Under the pieces are notes generated by a model. The model was not told the DNA's origin and did no database searches. It saw only the letters and a list, made by a program, of their open reading frames with translations. A program made the position numbers and the translations under genes. Below are positions 1 to 7,806 of a stretch of DNA of 35,905 nt, in pieces. Source of the DNA: Janthinobacterium sp. ROICE36. Lineage in GTDB: Bacteria; Pseudomonadota; Gammaproteobacteria; Burkholderiales; Burkholderiaceae_D. Position 1 is the first letter of the stretch, and each line of letters starts with the position of its first letter. Location: positions 1-35,905 of the forward strand of contig NZ_PEBS01000056.1 in the NCBI RefSeq assembly GCF_002869965.1, written 5' to 3'.

Positions 1-144
1 AGAGAGATCGGTTCGTTTGCCATTTACGCGTCCAAATACCGAGAGTAAACGCCTTTCTCAACGTGTTTACAAGCAATATTTCACCCTATCGTCACTCCGA
101 GCACCTACCCTTCATGCAATCGCCCTGCGGGTCTGCATCGTGGC

Positions 145-174
145 TTGACGCGGCAGGGCAAAGCCGCTTATACT
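145..174 (+). promoter_or_regulatory. Sigma-70-type promoter of rplM-rpsI
   Basis: A TTGACG -35 element (145-150) and a TATACT -10 element (169-174) are separated by 18 bases. Transcription would start near 181 and give a leader of about 95 bases before the rplM start at 276. Both hexamers are close to consensus, which suits a strongly expressed ribosomal operon. Confidence 0.65.
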
Positions 175-189
175 TGTCGGCTTTCCGTT

Positions 190-253
190 CGCTCAGGAAA
201 AGTAAATAAGGCAGAGTCCGCATAGCAATATCGGCGGAACCACCATTTGAGCG
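190..253 (+). promoter_or_regulatory. Structured rplM mRNA leader
   Basis: The leader can fold into two nested helices. The outer one pairs CGCTCA (190-195) with TGAGCG (248-253), extendable by G-U pairs. The inner hairpin pairs TCCGC (217-221) with GCGGA (234-238). The structure ends 22 bases before the start codon. In E. coli L13 represses its own operon through the mRNA leader; a similar role here is inference only. Confidence 0.4.
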
Positions 254-275
254 TGTAATCTATTAGGAAGTCAAC

Positions 276-704
276 ATGAAAACATTTTCCGCTAAAGGAC
301 ATGAAGTCCAGCGCGATTGGTTCGTGGTTGACGCGACGGACAAAGTCCTCGGACGTGTTGCCAGCGAAGTGGCACTCCGACTGCGCGGCAAACACAAACC
401 AGAATTTACTCCTCACGTCGATACCGGCGACTTTATCGTCGTCATCAACGCAGGCAAACTGCGTGTGACCGGTACCAAAGCTACTGAGAAAATTTACTAC
501 CGTCACTCTGGTTATCCAGGCGGCATCTACGAAACCAACTTCCAGAAAATGCAACAGCGTTTTCCAGGTCGCGCGCTTGAGAAAGCGGTCAAGGGCATGC
601 TGCCTAAAGGCCCACTCGGCTACGCAATGATCAAGAAGCTGAAAGTGTACGCGGAAGGTTCCCATCCGCACGCTGCTCAGCAACCTAAAGCACTTGTTCT
701 CTAA
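276..704 (+). CDS. rplM: 50S ribosomal protein L13
   Basis: Product of 142 residues, the normal length of bacterial L13, an early-assembling protein of the large ribosomal subunit. It begins MKTFSAK and contains the family motifs VLGRVAS, LRGKHKP and a central HSGYPGG, then the MLPKGPLG segment. The start has an AGGAAG Shine-Dalgarno sequence a few bases upstream. rpsI follows after only 9 bases, the conserved L13-S9 operon found in most bacteria. Expression should follow the promoter at 145-174 and possibly the structured leader. Identification is secure. Confidence 0.98.
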   Translation: MKTFSAKGHEVQRDWFVVDATDKVLGRVASEVALRLRGKHKPEFTPHVDTGDFIVVINAGKLRVTGTKATEKIYYRHSGYPGGIYETNFQKMQQRFPGRALEKAVKGMLPKGPLGYAMIKKLKVYAEGSHPHAAQQPKALVL

Positions 705-713
705 GGAACTGAC

Positions 714-1106
714 ATGATCGGTAATTACAATTATGGAACCGGCCGTCGCAAAAGTGCAGTGGCTCGGGTTTTTATCAAAGTTGGCACAGGCTTGATCGTT
801 GTTAACGGCAAACCAGCAAACGAATACTTTTCGCGCGAAACAGGTCTGATGGTCATCCGTCAACCTCTGGAACTGACCGGCAATGTCGAGCGTTTCGACA
901 TCAAAGTCAACGTCCATGGCGGCGGTGAGTCGGGCCAGGCTGGTGCAGTTCGTCACGGCATCACCCGCGCTCTGATCGACTACGATGCAGCGCTGAAACC
1001 GGAACTGGCTAAAGCCGGCTTCGTTACCCGCGATGCACGTGAAGTCGAGCGTAAAAAAGTTGGTCTGCGCAAAGCACGTCGCGCAAAGCAATTCTCGAAG
1101 CGTTAA
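714..1106 (+). CDS. rpsI: 30S ribosomal protein S9
   Basis: Product of 130 residues, typical of bacterial S9, a protein of the small-subunit head. The N-terminal region has YGTGRRKSAVARV, the middle has GGGESGQAGAVRHGI, and the C-terminus is the basic tail ending QFSKR. In known ribosome structures this tail reaches the P-site tRNA anticodon. The gene lies 9 bases after rplM, preceded by an AAGGAA Shine-Dalgarno sequence, and is followed by a tandem hairpin terminator, so the operon is just two genes. Confidence 0.98.
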   Translation: MIGNYNYGTGRRKSAVARVFIKVGTGLIVVNGKPANEYFSRETGLMVIRQPLELTGNVERFDIKVNVHGGGESGQAGAVRHGITRALIDYDAALKPELAKAGFVTRDAREVERKKVGLRKARRAKQFSKR

Positions 1107-1118
1107 TTTCTACGCTAC

Positions 1119-1173
1119 AGCACCTTCGGGTGCTGGTCGAAAAGCCGCTGGACTTCGGTCCTGCGGCTTTTTT
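1119..1173 (+). terminator. Tandem hairpin terminator after rpsI
   Basis: Two consecutive hairpins lie 12 bases after the rpsI stop. The first is AGCACC-TTCG-GGTGCT (1119-1134). The second pairs AAAGCCGC (1141-1148) with GCGGCTTT (1163-1170) around an inner GGAC-TTCG-GTCC hairpin and runs into a T tract to 1173. Both have UUCG tetraloops. The second is a standard intrinsic terminator. Confidence 0.85.
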
Positions 1174-1274
1174 GCATTTCAGCGGGATGCGCCGTTGCGC
1201 TGTAAAATACGCGGAAAACCCGCAGGGGTAGCGTTTCCCCTCATCTTTATGCAATCTATACACAAGGAAAGAAC

Positions 1275-2312
1275 ATGATCAAAGTTGGCATCGTCGGCGG
1301 CACTGGATACACGGGCGTGGAATTGCTGCGCTTGCTGGCAACCCATCCAGATGTCGAGTTGACGGCGATTACCTCGCGCAAGGAAGATGGCTTGCCCGTT
1401 GCTGACATGTATCCTTCTCTGCGTGGCCACGTAAAACTGGCGTTTTCCTCGCCGGACAAGGCGAATCTGGCACAGTGCGACGTGGTTTTCTTTGCCACGC
1501 CACACGGCGTTGCCATGGCGCAAGCCCCAGCCTTGTTGGCCGCCGGCGTGAAAGTCATCGACCTGGCCGCCGACTTCCGCCTGAAAGACCAGGCCAAGTT
1601 CGAGCAGTGGTACAAGATTGCCCACACGGCGCCCGAGTTGATCGAGCAAGCCGTGTACGGCTTGCCGGAACTGAACCGCGAAGATATTAAGAAAGCCAGC
1701 CTGATCGCCAACCCCGGTTGCTATCCGACCACCATGCAGCTGGGCTTTTACCCGCTGCTCAAGGCCGGCCTGGTCAACGCGGGTGGCTTGATCGCCGACT
1801 GCAAGTCGGGCGTGTCGGGCGCCGGCCGCAAGGCGGAAATCGGCATCCTGTTCTCGGAAAGCAGCGACAGTTTTAAAGCCTATGGCGTGGCAGGCCACCG
1901 CCACCTGCCGGAAACGACGGCGCAACTGCAGCGCTTCACGGATGACAAAGTGGCGCTGACCTTTACGCCGCACCTGGTGCCGATGATCCGCGGCATGCAT
2001 TCGACCCTGTACGCGCAGCTGAACAAGGATGTCAGCAATGAAGAATTGCAATCTTTGTTCGAAGAGCAATACAAAGATGAGCCTTTCGTCGACGTGATGC
2101 CATTCGGCTCGCACCCGGAAACGCGCTCCACGCGTGGCTCGAACATGCTGCGCCTGGCCCTGCACCGCCCTGAAGGCGGCAATACCGTCATCGTGCTGGT
2201 GGTGCAGGACAATCTGGTCAAGGGCGCCTCGGGCCAGGCCGTGCAGTGCATGAACTTGATGTTTGGCTTGAAAGAAACGGCCGGTTTGCAACACATCGCC
2301 CTGCTGCCGTAA
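1275..2312 (+). CDS. argC: N-acetyl-gamma-glutamyl-phosphate reductase
   Basis: Product of 345 residues that makes N-acetylglutamate semialdehyde from N-acetylglutamyl phosphate with NADPH, the third step of arginine synthesis. The N-terminal nucleotide-binding motif GIVGGTGYTG is at residues 5-14. The catalytic cysteine is Cys149 in NPGCYPT, followed by the SGVSGAGRK segment; the C-terminal half has the GHRHLPE motif. AAGGAAAG precedes the ATG. The gene stands alone between the rpsI terminator and an inverted repeat at 2331-2364. Length and motifs match the type-1 ArgC family. Confidence 0.97.
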   Translation: MIKVGIVGGTGYTGVELLRLLATHPDVELTAITSRKEDGLPVADMYPSLRGHVKLAFSSPDKANLAQCDVVFFATPHGVAMAQAPALLAAGVKVIDLAADFRLKDQAKFEQWYKIAHTAPELIEQAVYGLPELNREDIKKASLIANPGCYPTTMQLGFYPLLKAGLVNAGGLIADCKSGVSGAGRKAEIGILFSESSDSFKAYGVAGHRHLPETTAQLQRFTDDKVALTFTPHLVPMIRGMHSTLYAQLNKDVSNEELQSLFEEQYKDEPFVDVMPFGSHPETRSTRGSNMLRLALHRPEGGNTVIVLVVQDNLVKGASGQAVQCMNLMFGLKETAGLQHIALLP

Positions 2313-2330
2313 AAATAGGCAGCCGTGCTT

Positions 2331-2364
2331 GCACAGGTCCGACGAATTTTTGCCGGACCTGTGC
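2331..2364. repeat. Perfect 11-bp inverted repeat after argC
   Basis: GCACAGGTCCG (2331-2341) and CGGACCTGTGC (2354-2364) are exact reverse complements around a 12-base loop containing TTTTT. It begins 19 bases after the argC stop and lies just upstream of the bactofilin start. It would form a strong RNA hairpin on either strand, but no T tract follows the stem, so it is not a textbook terminator. It may be an attenuator, an mRNA-stabilising hairpin or a protein site. Confidence 0.7.
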
Positions 2365-2402
2365 TAAATTGGACTGCCACCTACCCCGACAGGATGACGT
2401 TC

Positions 2403-2792
2403 ATGTTCGAGCGCAACGCGAAAAATCCCATCGACACCCTGATCGGCGCCTCCACGCGGATCGAGGGCGACTTGCTGTTTTGCGGCGGCTTGCGCATCGA
2501 TGGTCATGTGCGCGGCAATGTCACGGGCGAAGCGGGCGAGCCCACGTATGTGGTGCTGGGTGAGGCGGGCCGCATCGATGGCGAAGTGCGCTGCTCCAGC
2601 CTGGTTGTCAGCGGCGAGATCAATGGCCCCGTGTATGTGTCCGAAATGCTTGAAATCCAGCCGAAAGCCCGCATTGTAGGAGAGGTCTATTACAAGGTGC
2701 TGGAAATGCACAGCGGCGCCTTGGTGCAAGGCAAGCTCAGTCGCCACGACAGCGCCGACCCCGTGCTGCACCTGGCCGTGTCGGAAATGTGA
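2403..2792 (+). CDS. Bactofilin family cytoskeletal protein
   Basis: Product of 129 residues. Bactofilins polymerise without nucleotide into filaments and help place cell-wall or envelope enzymes. The core (about residues 12-118) has the family signature: an N-terminal IDTLIGASTRIEGDL segment, GGLRIDGHVRGNV, then GRIDGEV and ARIVGEVYY turns spaced as in a right-handed beta-helix, with short flexible ends. I chose ATG 2403 because ACAGGA lies 8 bases upstream and the protein then begins like other bactofilins; ATG 2394 in the same frame would add three residues. An M23 endopeptidase gene lies 1.7 kb downstream on the other strand. Confidence 0.9.
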   Translation: MFERNAKNPIDTLIGASTRIEGDLLFCGGLRIDGHVRGNVTGEAGEPTYVVLGEAGRIDGEVRCSSLVVSGEINGPVYVSEMLEIQPKARIVGEVYYKVLEMHSGALVQGKLSRHDSADPVLHLAVSEM

Positions 2793-2853
2793 GCAGGAAC
2801 AACACCGTCCAGCCGCATCAGCGGCGGTCGCAGCGCGAGTTGCGGCAACAGTC

Positions 2854-2859
2854 TATAAT
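2854..2859 (+). promoter_or_regulatory. Probable -10 element of erpA
   Basis: A perfect TATAAT lies 31 bases before the erpA start, but the -35 region is poor. It would give a leader of about 25 bases that includes the AGGAG ribosome binding site at 2878-2882. Confidence 0.45.
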
Positions 2860-2890
2860 GAGTTAATGTTTTCTAGTAGGAGTGTCCGAT

Positions 2891-3253
2891 ATGAATGCCG
2901 TCGCTGAAATGCAAGATGTGATCCCTTCACCCATTATCTTTACCGATAGCGCCGCTGAAAAAGTCGCGCAGCTGATCGAAGAAGAAGGCAATCCCGACCT
3001 GAAATTGCGCGTTTTCGTGCAGGGTGGCGGCTGTTCCGGCTTCCAGTATGGCTTCACCTTCGACGAAATCGTCAATGAAGATGACACCACCATGGTCAAG
3101 AATGGCGTCCAGCTGTTGATCGATTCCATGAGCTACCAGTACCTGGTCGGCGCGGAAATCGATTACAAGGATGACCTGGAAGGCGCGCAGTTCGTGATTA
3201 AAAACCCAACGGCTACTTCTACCTGCGGTTGCGGTTCGTCCTTCTCCGTTTAA
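2891..3253 (+). CDS. erpA: Iron-sulfur cluster insertion protein ErpA
   Basis: A-type Fe-S carrier of 120 residues that receives clusters from the assembly scaffold and delivers them to apoproteins. The three cluster-binding cysteines are Cys48 (in GGGCSG), Cys112 and Cys114 (in TCGCGSSFSV). The C-terminus matches ErpA rather than IscA. A GTG at 2882 in frame would overlap the AGGAG Shine-Dalgarno sequence, so ATG 2891 is the likely start, 8 bases after it. The gene has its own -10 element and a bidirectional terminator, so it is monocistronic. Confidence 0.95.
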   Translation: MNAVAEMQDVIPSPIIFTDSAAEKVAQLIEEEGNPDLKLRVFVQGGGCSGFQYGFTFDEIVNEDDTTMVKNGVQLLIDSMSYQYLVGAEIDYKDDLEGAQFVIKNPTATSTCGCGSSFSV

Positions 3254-3275
3254 GTAGTCAACGGAGCAAGTAAGA

Positions 3276-3302
3276 AAATAGCGGATCGATGATCCGCTAT
3301 TT
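3276..3302. terminator. Bidirectional terminator between erpA and anmK
   Basis: A perfect 12-bp stem AAATAGCGGATC / GATCCGCTATTT closes a 3-base loop (3288-3290) between the convergent stops of erpA (3253) and anmK (3319). The AT-rich stem base gives a U-rich end in both directions. Confidence 0.8.
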
Positions 3303-3318
3303 GTGTTTCTACATCTGC

Positions 3319-4413
3319 TCAACGGGGATACAGCGCCCCCAGTACCCGTAAGCCCTGCGCACCTGTCACGGCGGGCAAGTTGCCCGGTTTGCGCTGCGTG
3401 AAGCGCCAGGCCAGCCAGGCGAACGCCAGCGCCTCGACCTGGCTGGGCGCCACGCCCAGCGCTTCCGTCGATGCCACCGCCATGCCCGGCAGTTCGCGCG
3501 CCAGCGCCGCCATCAGGCTGGCGTTCTGCGCGCCGCCGCCACACACATACACGTTTTCCGCCTGCGCCCCGTCGCGCGCAATGGCATGCGCCAGGCTGGC
3601 GGCCGTCAGTTGCGTCAGGGTCGCCTGCACGTCGGCCGGCCGGGCGGCTGGATGCCTGGCCAGCTTGCCTTGCAGCCAGTCGGCATGGAACAGGTCGCGT
3701 CCCGTGCTTTTCGGCGCCGGCAAGTCAAAATACGGTTCATTGAGCAATTCTGCCAGCAGGGCAGGGATGACCTTGCCCGTGGCGGCCCAGGCACCGTTGG
3801 CGTCATACGGCTGGCCCAGGTGCTGCAAGACCCAGCCATCCATCAGCGCATTGCCGGGGCCCGTGTCGTAGCCCGTCACCGTGCCGTCCGCATGCAGCAC
3901 GCTGATATTGCTGATGCCGCCGATATTGGCCAGCACACGCGTGTGGCCGGGGAGATTGAAAATGGCTTGGTGGAAGGCCGGCACCAGCGGCGCGCCCTGG
4001 CCGCCGGCCGCCACGTCGCGGCTGCGCAAGTCGGCGATGACATCGATGCCCGTCAGTTCGGCCAGCAAGGCCGGGTTGTTCAACTGGCGCGTAAAGCCCA
4101 GCTCGGGGCGGTGGCGGATGGTCTGGCCATGTGCGGCGATGGCAACGATGGCGTCCGGGCCGATGCCCGCGTTACGCAATAGCATGGCGACGCAGTCGGC
4201 GTAGTGGCGCACGAGTTGATTGGCCGCCAGCGCCTCGCGTTCGATTTCATTCTGGCCGGCACTTTGCAGTGCCATCAGGTCGGCGCGCAGGCTGGCGGGA
4301 AAGGCAATATAGGCGTCGCCCAGGCTGCGTGCGCTGCCATCGTCGGAAAAATCGACCAGCGCGCCGTCGACGCCATCGAGGCTGGTGCCCGACATCAAAC
4401 CGATATACAGCAT
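3319..4413 (-). CDS. anmK: Anhydro-N-acetylmuramic acid kinase
   Basis: Product of 364 residues. AnmK opens and phosphorylates 1,6-anhydro-MurNAc released during wall turnover, giving MurNAc-6-phosphate for recycling. The N-terminus has the signature GLMSGTSLDGVDG; later come AAHGQTIRH, the NIGGISNIS phosphate-binding stretch and GPGNALMD, all family hallmarks. I placed the start at ATG 4413 because AAGGAAACACCC lies just upstream and the family begins at this point; a longer frame to 4485 has no such support. It follows the M23 endopeptidase gene on the same strand, but a terminator separates the two. Confidence 0.95.
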   Translation of the reverse strand: MLYIGLMSGTSLDGVDGALVDFSDDGSARSLGDAYIAFPASLRADLMALQSAGQNEIEREALAANQLVRHYADCVAMLLRNAGIGPDAIVAIAAHGQTIRHRPELGFTRQLNNPALLAELTGIDVIADLRSRDVAAGGQGAPLVPAFHQAIFNLPGHTRVLANIGGISNISVLHADGTVTGYDTGPGNALMDGWVLQHLGQPYDANGAWAATGKVIPALLAELLNEPYFDLPAPKSTGRDLFHADWLQGKLARHPAARPADVQATLTQLTAASLAHAIARDGAQAENVYVCGGGAQNASLMAALARELPGMAVASTEALGVAPSQVEALAFAWLAWRFTQRKPGNLPAVTGAQGLRVLGALYPR

Positions 4414-4475
4414 GGGTGTTTCCTTGAATGCGTAAGTGATGGATGCATTGTGCCGCATTTTCCTGCGCACATAAA

Positions 4476-4513
4476 ACAAAGGCACCGGCCATCTGCATGG
4501 GCGGTGCCTTTGT
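4476..4513 (-). terminator. Terminator of the M23 peptidase gene
   Basis: A 12-bp stem ACAAAGGCACCG (4476-4487) / CGGTGCCTTTGT (4502-4513) starts 24 bases past the peptidase stop on the minus strand. Read on that strand it ends in TTTGTTTTAT, as expected of an intrinsic terminator. It separates the peptidase transcript from anmK. Confidence 0.75.
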
Positions 4514-4536
4514 TCGTTGCCCGAGGGCAGTATTGC

Positions 4537-5904
4537 TTAGCGTGAAGCCAGTGCCGTGTCGTTAGGACGCAGCAGGGTGAAGCGGTGCATCATGTCAGCC
4601 GATACCATGCGGAAGCGACCCAGCTCGGCGGCCGTCAATGGCGCTTGGGCTTGGACGTTCAGCTTGCTTGGATCTTGTGCCACGCCGCCGACGCGGAATT
4701 CATAGTGCAAATGGGCGCCCGTGGACCAGCCGGTGGTGCCGACGTAGCCGATCACATCGCCCTGGCTCACTTTTTGACCTTTTTTCAAGCCCGAAGCGAA
4801 GCGGCTCATGTGGGCGTAGGCGGTGCTGTAATTGGCCCAGTGTTTCAACACAACAACATTGCCGTAGCCATTTTGGCTGCCGACGGTATCGACCACGCCG
4901 TCGCCCGAGGCGCGGATAGGGGTGCCCGTTGCTGCAGCGAAATCGATGCCCTTGTGCGCTTTCCAGTTGCCGGAAATCGGGTGCACGCGCATGGAGAAGC
5001 CGGACGAGATGCGGGAGAATTCGAGGGGGGATTTCAGGAAGGCTTTTTTGAGGGACTTGCCGTCGAAACTGTAGTAGCCGCCGCCTTGCTTGCTGGCTGG
5101 GTCTTCGAACCAAACGGACTGGTAAGTCGTGCCGCGGTTGGTGAATTCACCGGCCAGGATGCGGCCCGCTCGGAAAAATTCGCCATCTTGCCAGAATGTT
5201 TCGTAGACAACATTAAACGCGTCGCCGCGTTTCAGGTCGGAGCGGAAGTCGATATTGGTGGAGAACATTTCCACGATTTGCGCGGAAATCGAGTCTGGCA
5301 GGCGGGTGCCGTCCAGGCTGGAATCGGTGGCGGCGAACAGGGTGGAAGTAATCTTGCGCGCGTGCATTTCAACGCGGCGTTCCAGCTGGGCGGCCACTTC
5401 CGTGGCCACGAACTTGTCGCCCTTGCGGGTGATCAGGATGTTCTTGACGGATTTGTCGCTGCCATCGACCAAGGTGGCGCGCATCCAGTTGAGCTCGCCG
5501 TTTTCGGACGTTTGCGCTTGCACGCGCTTGCCCGATTTCAGCAGCATCACGCCGCGCGCGATCTTGTCGGTCTTGATGAAATTGGCGGCCGCCGTATCAT
5601 CCACGCCGAGACGGGTCAGCAGGGTGGCGAGGGTATCGCCGGCGCGGACTTTTTCTTCGTGGGTGAAATTCTGGTTTACCTGTTCCATCGCGGAAATTTG
5701 CGAGGCGAGATCAGGCATTTCCAGGTTCTGGGCGATAGACGTGACCGGCAAGTCGGATGCGTCGGGTGCCATGGGAGACACAGCGACAGCGCCGAAGGCG
5801 GCAACGGCGAGCAGCACTGCGGACGCGCCGATTATGCGTGCCTTGCGTGTCGTCGTCAGCTGTGTGTACAAGCGTGAGCCTGTGATTTTATGTATAGGGT
5901 TCAT
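4537..5904 (-). CDS. Membrane-anchored M23 family metallopeptidase (MepM-like)
   Basis: Product of 455 residues, probably a periplasmic peptidoglycan DD-endopeptidase. A short basic N-terminus is followed by one membrane segment (about residues 22-43). A LysM/OapA-like region (about 80-150, VRAGDTLATLLTRLGV) and a linker domain come next, then the LytM/M23 domain in the C-terminal third. Zinc-ligand motifs are HKGIDFA and HLHYEF, with the usual GTPIRASGDG and GYGNVVVLKH strands. No clear Shine-Dalgarno sequence precedes the ATG. It is divergent from tyrS and ends before a terminator. Family members cut cross-links to allow wall growth; the exact bond cut here is not shown. Confidence 0.92.
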   Translation of the reverse strand: MNPIHKITGSRLYTQLTTTRKARIIGASAVLLAVAAFGAVAVSPMAPDASDLPVTSIAQNLEMPDLASQISAMEQVNQNFTHEEKVRAGDTLATLLTRLGVDDTAAANFIKTDKIARGVMLLKSGKRVQAQTSENGELNWMRATLVDGSDKSVKNILITRKGDKFVATEVAAQLERRVEMHARKITSTLFAATDSSLDGTRLPDSISAQIVEMFSTNIDFRSDLKRGDAFNVVYETFWQDGEFFRAGRILAGEFTNRGTTYQSVWFEDPASKQGGGYYSFDGKSLKKAFLKSPLEFSRISSGFSMRVHPISGNWKAHKGIDFAAATGTPIRASGDGVVDTVGSQNGYGNVVVLKHWANYSTAYAHMSRFASGLKKGQKVSQGDVIGYVGTTGWSTGAHLHYEFRVGGVAQDPSKLNVQAQAPLTAAELGRFRMVSADMMHRFTLLRPNDTALASR

Positions 5905-6058
5905 GCAATCAGTTAAAATTTGCCCTTGAACGTGACCTGAACTAATGCTCTTTGTTATTGTTATTTTGGTTCGTTTTCATACGGCAAGATTGATGGGATC
6001 GAGCATTATAGCAAACTCCGCAAACCTACTACCATTTTGAGATCTACAGTCAAATTTT

Positions 6059-7324
6059 ATGGAAATCAACACCACCGCATCGCCTGCAAAGGCTAACGCC
6101 GCTCAGACCGCACTTCCGCTGTCGGACAGAGTACAAGAAGCCCTCGCGATTACCAAGCGTGGCGTCGACGAACTCTTGATCGAAAGCGAATTTGCGCAAA
6201 AATTAGCACGCTCCGAGAAAACCGGTGTTCCACTGCGCATCAAACTGGGCCTGGACCCGACTGCACCCGACTTGCATCTGGGCCACACTGTCGTGCTGAA
6301 CAAGATGCGCCAGTTGCAAAACCTGGGCCATCAAGTCATTTTCCTCATCGGCGACTTCACTTCCATGATCGGCGACCCTTCGGGCCGCAACATCACGCGC
6401 CCGCCTTTGACCCGCGAACAGATCGAGATTAACGCGATGACGTATTTCGCGCAAGCATCTTTGGTGTTGGACGCCAGCAAGACTGAAATTCGCTATAACT
6501 CCGAGTGGTGCGATCCGCTGGGCGCGCGCGGCATCATCGAGCTCGCTTCCCATTACACGGTGGCGCGCATGATCGAGCGCGACGACTTCACCAAGCGCTT
6601 CCAGGGCGGCATTCCTATTTCTGTACATGAATTCCTGTACCCGCTGATGCAGGGCTACGACTCGGTGGCCCTGAAATCGGACCTGGAACTGGGCGGCACG
6701 GACCAGAAGTTCAACCTGCTGGTGGGCCGCGAACTGCAAAAACAGTACGGACAGGAGCAGCAGTGTATTTTGACCATGCCGCTGCTGGAAGGTTTGGATG
6801 GTGTAGAAAAAATGTCCAAGTCGAAGAATAACTACATCGGCATCACGGAAGCGGGCAACACCATGTTCGCCAAGCTGATGAGCATTTCCGACGTCATGAT
6901 GTGGCGCTACTACGAGCTGCTGTCGTGGCGCTCGATCGCCGAACTGGCGCAGCTGAAGAGCGAAGTGGAAGGCGGGCGCAATCCGCGCGATGCCAAGGTT
7001 GCCCTGGCGCAAGAAATCGTCGCCCGTTTCCATTCGCAGCAGGCGGCGGAAGATGCGCTGGCCGACTTCGTCAACCGTTCGAAGGGCGGTATTCCCGATG
7101 ATATTCCCGAAGTGAGCCTGGCTGGCGCGCCGCTGGGCATCCCGCAATTGCTCAAGCAAGCTGGCCTGTGCCCATCCACGTCGGAAGCCATGCGCATGAT
7201 CGAGCAAGGCGGCGTGCGCATCGACGGCAGCGTCATCAGCGACAAGGCGCTGCAAGTGGCGGCAGGCCAGTTCGTGTTGCAAGTTGGCAAGCGTAAATTT
7301 GCGCGCGTCACCCTGGCGGCATGA
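6059..7324 (+). CDS. tyrS: Tyrosyl-tRNA synthetase
   Basis: Class I aminoacyl-tRNA synthetase of 421 residues that charges tRNA-Tyr. The HIGH motif is HLGH at residues 73-76 within GLDPTAPDLHLGH, and KMSKS is at 251-255. A C-terminal S4 RNA-binding domain (about 355-415, EAMRMIEQGGVRIDG) completes the normal layout. The N-terminus has a ~25-residue extension before the conserved region; no strong Shine-Dalgarno sequence is seen at ATG 6059. Its stop overlaps the dtd start (ATGA at 7321-7324), so the two are translationally coupled. Confidence 0.97.
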   Translation: MEINTTASPAKANAAQTALPLSDRVQEALAITKRGVDELLIESEFAQKLARSEKTGVPLRIKLGLDPTAPDLHLGHTVVLNKMRQLQNLGHQVIFLIGDFTSMIGDPSGRNITRPPLTREQIEINAMTYFAQASLVLDASKTEIRYNSEWCDPLGARGIIELASHYTVARMIERDDFTKRFQGGIPISVHEFLYPLMQGYDSVALKSDLELGGTDQKFNLLVGRELQKQYGQEQQCILTMPLLEGLDGVEKMSKSKNNYIGITEAGNTMFAKLMSISDVMMWRYYELLSWRSIAELAQLKSEVEGGRNPRDAKVALAQEIVARFHSQQAAEDALADFVNRSKGGIPDDIPEVSLAGAPLGIPQLLKQAGLCPSTSEAMRMIEQGGVRIDGSVISDKALQVAAGQFVLQVGKRKFARVTLAA

Positions 7325-7767
7325 TCGCGCTGCTGCAAAGAGTTACGCAGGCGAAAGTCGATGTCGGCGCTGCCACCATCGGCGCCATCGACGCCGGCCT
7401 GATGGTGCTCGTGTGTGCGGAGCGGGGCGATACGCAGAAGGAAGCGGACGCCCTGTTGAGCAAATTGCTCGGCTATCGCGTCTTTGCCGACGAGGCGGGC
7501 AAGATGAACCGCAGCGTGACGGATGTGGCCGGTGGCTTGCTGCTGGTGCCCCAGTTCACCCTGGCGGCCGACACCAAGTCCGGCACGCGCCCGTCGTTCA
7601 CGCCGGCGGCCGCGCCGCAGGACGGCTTGCGCCTGTTCACGCATTTCGTGGAACAGGCGCGCCACCGCCATGCGAGCGTGCAAACGGGGCAGTTCGGCGC
7701 GGACATGCAGGTGTCCCTCACGAACGACGGGCCCGTGACCTTCTGGCTGCAAGTCAGTGCCAAATGA
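7321..7767 (+). CDS. dtd: D-aminoacyl-tRNA deacylase
   Basis: Product of 148 residues. DTD hydrolyses D-amino acids, classically D-Tyr, from tRNA, keeping D-residues out of proteins. The two active-site motifs are present: PQFTLAAD (residues 77-84; the family often has SQ in place of PQ) and NDGPVTF (135-141). The ATG overlaps the tyrS stop by ATGA. Coupling a tyrosyl-tRNA proofreading enzyme to the tyrosyl-tRNA synthetase makes functional sense. Length is standard. Confidence 0.95.
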   Translation: MIALLQRVTQAKVDVGAATIGAIDAGLMVLVCAERGDTQKEADALLSKLLGYRVFADEAGKMNRSVTDVAGGLLLVPQFTLAADTKSGTRPSFTPAAAPQDGLRLFTHFVEQARHRHASVQTGQFGADMQVSLTNDGPVTFWLQVSAK

Positions 7768-7806
7768 GTGCAAAGCAATCAATATAATGATAATGGGGAG
7801 CAAGCG

